A stretch of 6,071 nucleotides of DNA from positions 1-6,071 of the forward strand of contig MFBL01000010.1 of the NCBI GenBank assembly GCA_001774945.1, given 5' to 3'. The translations under genes were made by a program, and so were the position numbers. The notes beneath the pieces are model-generated. The model saw only the letters and a program-made list of their open reading frames with translations. It ran no database searches and was not told the DNA's origin. This document shows, one piece after another, positions 4,402-6,071 of this stretch (within the stretch, counting starts at the first letter, position 1; each line of letters begins with the position of its first letter). Source of the DNA: Candidatus Curtissbacteria bacterium RIFCSPHIGHO2_12_FULL_41_17. Lineage in GTDB: Bacteria; Patescibacteriota; Microgenomatia; Curtissbacterales; GWA2-41-24.

Positions 4402-5934
4402 ATGAAGTTTGTTGCTGATTTGCATCTACATAGTAAATACTCGCGCGCAGTTTCTCCCCAAATGACTCTTGAAAATATCGAGAGGTGGGCCAGATATAAG
4501 GGGATCAATGTGGTGGCCACAGGAGATTTTACCCATCCGTTTTGGTTCGATAAGTTAAAGAACGAATTAGAAGAAACGGAGAGTGGGTTGTATCGACTAA
4601 AGACTAACGACAAAGGACTAACGCAAAAAAATCAGGCCTTAGACGTTAGTCATTCAGCGTTAAGCGAACAAAAAGTCTACTTTTTCTTTTCTTGCGAAAT
4701 ATCATCAATTTACACTCAATCGGGAAAAGGCAGGAGAATTCATAGTTTATTCTTTTTTCCAAAATTGTCGTCTGTTGAGAAATTTAACCTGGAGCTTATT
4801 AAAAAAGGCGCCAACTTACGCTCAGACGGCAGGCCAATAGTTGGGCTTTCTGCACGAGACCTGACAGAAATTGCCTTGGAAACCGACGAAAAGGCTTTGG
4901 TTATTCCGGCTCATGCATGGACGCCTTGGTTTTCCGTTTTTGGTGCTTTTTCGGGATTTGATTCACTTTCCGATTGCTTCGGCGATATGGCAAATAATAT
5001 TTACGCCATTGAAACTGGATTATCGAGCGACCCGGCAATGAATTGGCGAATTAAAGAGCTGGAAAATAGGTCGATCCTTTCGTTTTCCGATGCCCATTCA
5101 CTGGAGAAAATGGGTCGGGAAGCGACGGTTTTTGAAGCAGAAGAGGTAAGTTATGAGGCAATTTACGAAGCAGTTGCTCGGGGTCCTGTCAGCAGTTTCC
5201 TTCCCGCTCCTTCGATAAACTCAGGACAAGCAGTGCTGCGCGTTTACCCTGAGAGAAATCGAAGGGCTGTCGGGAACCCTTCCACTGCTGCCACCCCTCG
5301 CATTGCTTTTACTATCGAATTTTATCCGCAGGAGGGCAAATATCATTACACGGGCCATCGGGATTGCGGTGTTAGTTTGAGTCCTGAGGAAACTAGCCAA
5401 AAGGGCGAGAGATGCCCTGTCTGCGGGAAAACTTTAACTATTGGTGTAATGCATCGGGTGGAGGAACTGGCCCAAAAAAGTTCAAAGTTCCCTTTCGACT
5501 CGAAACTCGCTCAAGGCGAGCAAGTTCAAAGTTCAAAGTTCAAAGTTCAAAGTTCAAATGGTGTCCGGTGGGTATATCCTGATGGTGACAGTCGGCCGCC
5601 TTATGTAATGCTTGTGCCTTTAGGCGAAATCTTGGCGGAGGCTTTAGGATCGGCTGTCGGTACTAAGAAAGTGATGGATTACTACTTAACCTTGGTTAAT
5701 AATCTTGGCAGCGAATTTAATATTCTTTTGACTGCCCATCTTGATAATATTGCTAAAAATTCCAGCCCAAAAATTGCTGAAGGCATCGGGAGGGTGAGAA
5801 ACGCAGATATTGTAGTTGAACCCGGCTATGACGGGAAATTCGGGATTGTTAAAATCTGGCCGGATGCCGCAAGTGCATCTTCTGAAGAAATAGCAAAAGA
5901 TCAGCAGGAATCACAGTTGACGCTTTTTGCTTAA
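4402..5934 (+). CDS. Endonuclease Q-like PHP-domain DNA repair nuclease
   Basis: Homologue of EndoQ (TIGR00375-type PHP proteins), which nicks DNA on the 5' side of deaminated bases (uracil, hypoxanthine, xanthine) and abasic sites. PHP metal-site motifs: DLHLH (6-10), GDFTHP (41-46), CEIS (98-101), RRIHS (111-115), PAHAWTPW (169-176) and SDAHS (229-233). A zinc-binding segment follows, with H315, H319, C322 and a CPVC pair (338-341), then GVMHRVEELA (348-357). The C-terminal domain holds LVPLGEILAEAL (404-415) and EFNILL (438-443). The extreme C terminus is QLTLF-A (505-510), close to the bacterial clamp-binding pentapeptide. At 510 residues it is longer than the roughly 400-430 typical of the family. 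The excess is in three repeat-encoded insertions, residues about 65-89, 268-292 and 359-388, all between conserved blocks, so the core should be active. The last gene starts 21 bases after the stop. Confidence 0.9.
   Translation: MKFVADLHLHSKYSRAVSPQMTLENIERWARYKGINVVATGDFTHPFWFDKLKNELEETESGLYRLKTNDKGLTQKNQALDVSHSALSEQKVYFFFSCEISSIYTQSGKGRRIHSLFFFPKLSSVEKFNLELIKKGANLRSDGRPIVGLSARDLTEIALETDEKALVIPAHAWTPWFSVFGAFSGFDSLSDCFGDMANNIYAIETGLSSDPAMNWRIKELENRSILSFSDAHSLEKMGREATVFEAEEVSYEAIYEAVARGPVSSFLPAPSINSGQAVLRVYPERNRRAVGNPSTAATPRIAFTIEFYPQEGKYHYTGHRDCGVSLSPEETSQKGERCPVCGKTLTIGVMHRVEELAQKSSKFPFDSKLAQGEQVQSSKFKVQSSNGVRWVYPDGDSRPPYVMLVPLGEILAEALGSAVGTKKVMDYYLTLVNNLGSEFNILLTAHLDNIAKNSSPKIAEGIGRVRNADIVVEPGYDGKFGIVKIWPDAASASSEEIAKDQQESQLTLFA
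4595..4651 (+). repeat. 7-base tandem repeat with inverted copy, inside the EndoQ-like gene
   Basis: Four adjacent heptamers: GACTAAA, GACTAAC, GACAAAG, GACTAAC (4595-4622). An inverted copy, CGTTAGTC (4644-4651), pairs perfectly with GACTAACG (4616-4623). It encodes about residues 65-84, a low-complexity stretch between GLYRLK and the CEIS metal motif. Confidence 0.7.
5209..5265 (+). repeat. Palindromic REP-like element inserted in frame in the EndoQ-like gene
   Basis: The left arm has CCTTCGAT (5209-5216) and CTCAGG (5220-5225). The right arm has CCTGAG (5248-5253) and ATCGAAGG (5258-5265). The arms pair with a small internal bubble, and the tip carries a GCAG-TG-CTGC hairpin (5230-5239). 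Translated, it gives a 'PSINSGQA...YPERNRRA' type peptide (residues 270-289), a style I associate with dispersed palindromes in CPR genomes. Confidence 0.75.
5480..5558 (+). repeat. 7-base tandem array (GTTCAAA)n with internal hairpin, inside the EndoQ-like gene
   Basis: Five perfect head-to-tail copies of GTTCAAA occupy 5524-5558. One full and one partial copy lie at 5480-5490. Between them is a CTCGC-TCAAG-GCGAG hairpin (5506-5520). The array encodes a 7-residue period (VQSSKFK, VQSSN). Because 7 is not a multiple of 3, gain or loss of one unit shifts the reading frame. Confidence 0.85.
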
Positions 5935-5937
5935 GTT

Positions 5938-5948
5938 AAGGAGGTGAT
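5938..5948 (+). promoter_or_regulatory. Near-perfect Shine-Dalgarno site of the membrane protein gene
   Basis: AAGGAGGTGAT matches the full complement of the conserved 16S rRNA 3' end over 11 bases. It begins 3 bases after the upstream stop and sets the start at ATG 5956. This contrasts with the absence of any such site before trehalase and EndoQ. Confidence 0.85.
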
Positions 5949-5955
5949 TTAAATA

Positions 5956-6071
5956 ATGGCCGCAAGCGATAGAAATATAGTTGCAGCGCTATCCTACGTT
6001 CTTGGATTTATAACAGGTATTGTTATTCTTTTAGTCGAAAAAGACGATAAATTTATCCGCTTCCATGCAAT
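5956..6071 (+). CDS. DUF4870/Tic20-like small membrane protein (3' end outside window)
   Basis: The first 38 residues are present. The sequence begins MAASDRNIVAALSYVLG, then a hydrophobic helix (about 9-27, ALSYVLGFITGIVILLV), then EKDDKFIRFHA. A first helix followed by a charged 'ekd.kfvrFHA' motif is characteristic of the DUF4870/Tic20-like family, small proteins with about three membrane helices and no firm function; some are annotated as import component-like. The start is fixed by a near-perfect ribosome binding site. It is 21 bases downstream of the nuclease stop and probably co-transcribed with it, though nothing suggests a shared function. The gene is cut by the window edge; the family is usually about 100-130 residues. 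Confidence 0.8.
   Translation, partial: MAASDRNIVAALSYVLGFITGIVILLVEKDDKFIRFHA

Overview
The window looks like a chromosomal segment of a bacterium of the Candidate Phyla Radiation (Patescibacteria), most likely Microgenomates-like. This is inferred from the gene mix and the repeats, not from a marker gene. The genes are an archaeal-type ATP-dependent DNA ligase, a four-helix-bundle protein with the 'suffix' domain, a short cytoplasmic GH37 trehalase, an endonuclease Q-like PHP protein and a small DUF4870/Tic20-like membrane protein. Three genes end in TGA exactly where their families end, so TGA is a stop here. GC content looks moderate, about 40-45% by eye.

Layout. 1-1226 (+) is the 3' two thirds of the ligase, cut by the window edge. 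1227-1379 is a short gap holding the last 22 codons of a second, diverged ligase gene. 1380-2341 (-) carries a four-helix-bundle gene whose C-terminal suffix domain is in another frame behind a hairpin, followed by an unknown 101-residue protein with a strong ribosome binding site. 2385-3641 (+) is a trehalase, divergent from the four-helix-bundle gene. 3642-3785 is mostly a 9-base tandem repeat. 3810-4289 (+) is an unknown 159-residue protein. 4402-5934 (+) is the EndoQ-like nuclease. 5956 to the end (+) is the start of a membrane protein gene.

The strongest theme is short repetitive DNA accommodated inside genes. Tyrosine-codon repeats with a 9-base period lie inside the four-helix-bundle gene, before trehalase and after trehalase. 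The nuclease gene carries three different repeat elements in frame: a 7-base tandem repeat, a palindromic REP-like element and a second 7-base tandem repeat. All lie between recognisable conserved blocks. The second heptamer array could change the reading frame by slippage.

Functionally, ligase and EndoQ both suit DNA repair, and the nuclease ends in QLTLF, close to the bacterial sliding-clamp-binding pentapeptide. Trehalase is a carbohydrate enzyme with no obvious link to them. Initiation signals are mixed: the 159-residue gene has a good promoter placing transcription at its start codon (leaderless), the nuclease gene may be similar, while the last gene has a near-perfect anti-16S ribosome binding site.
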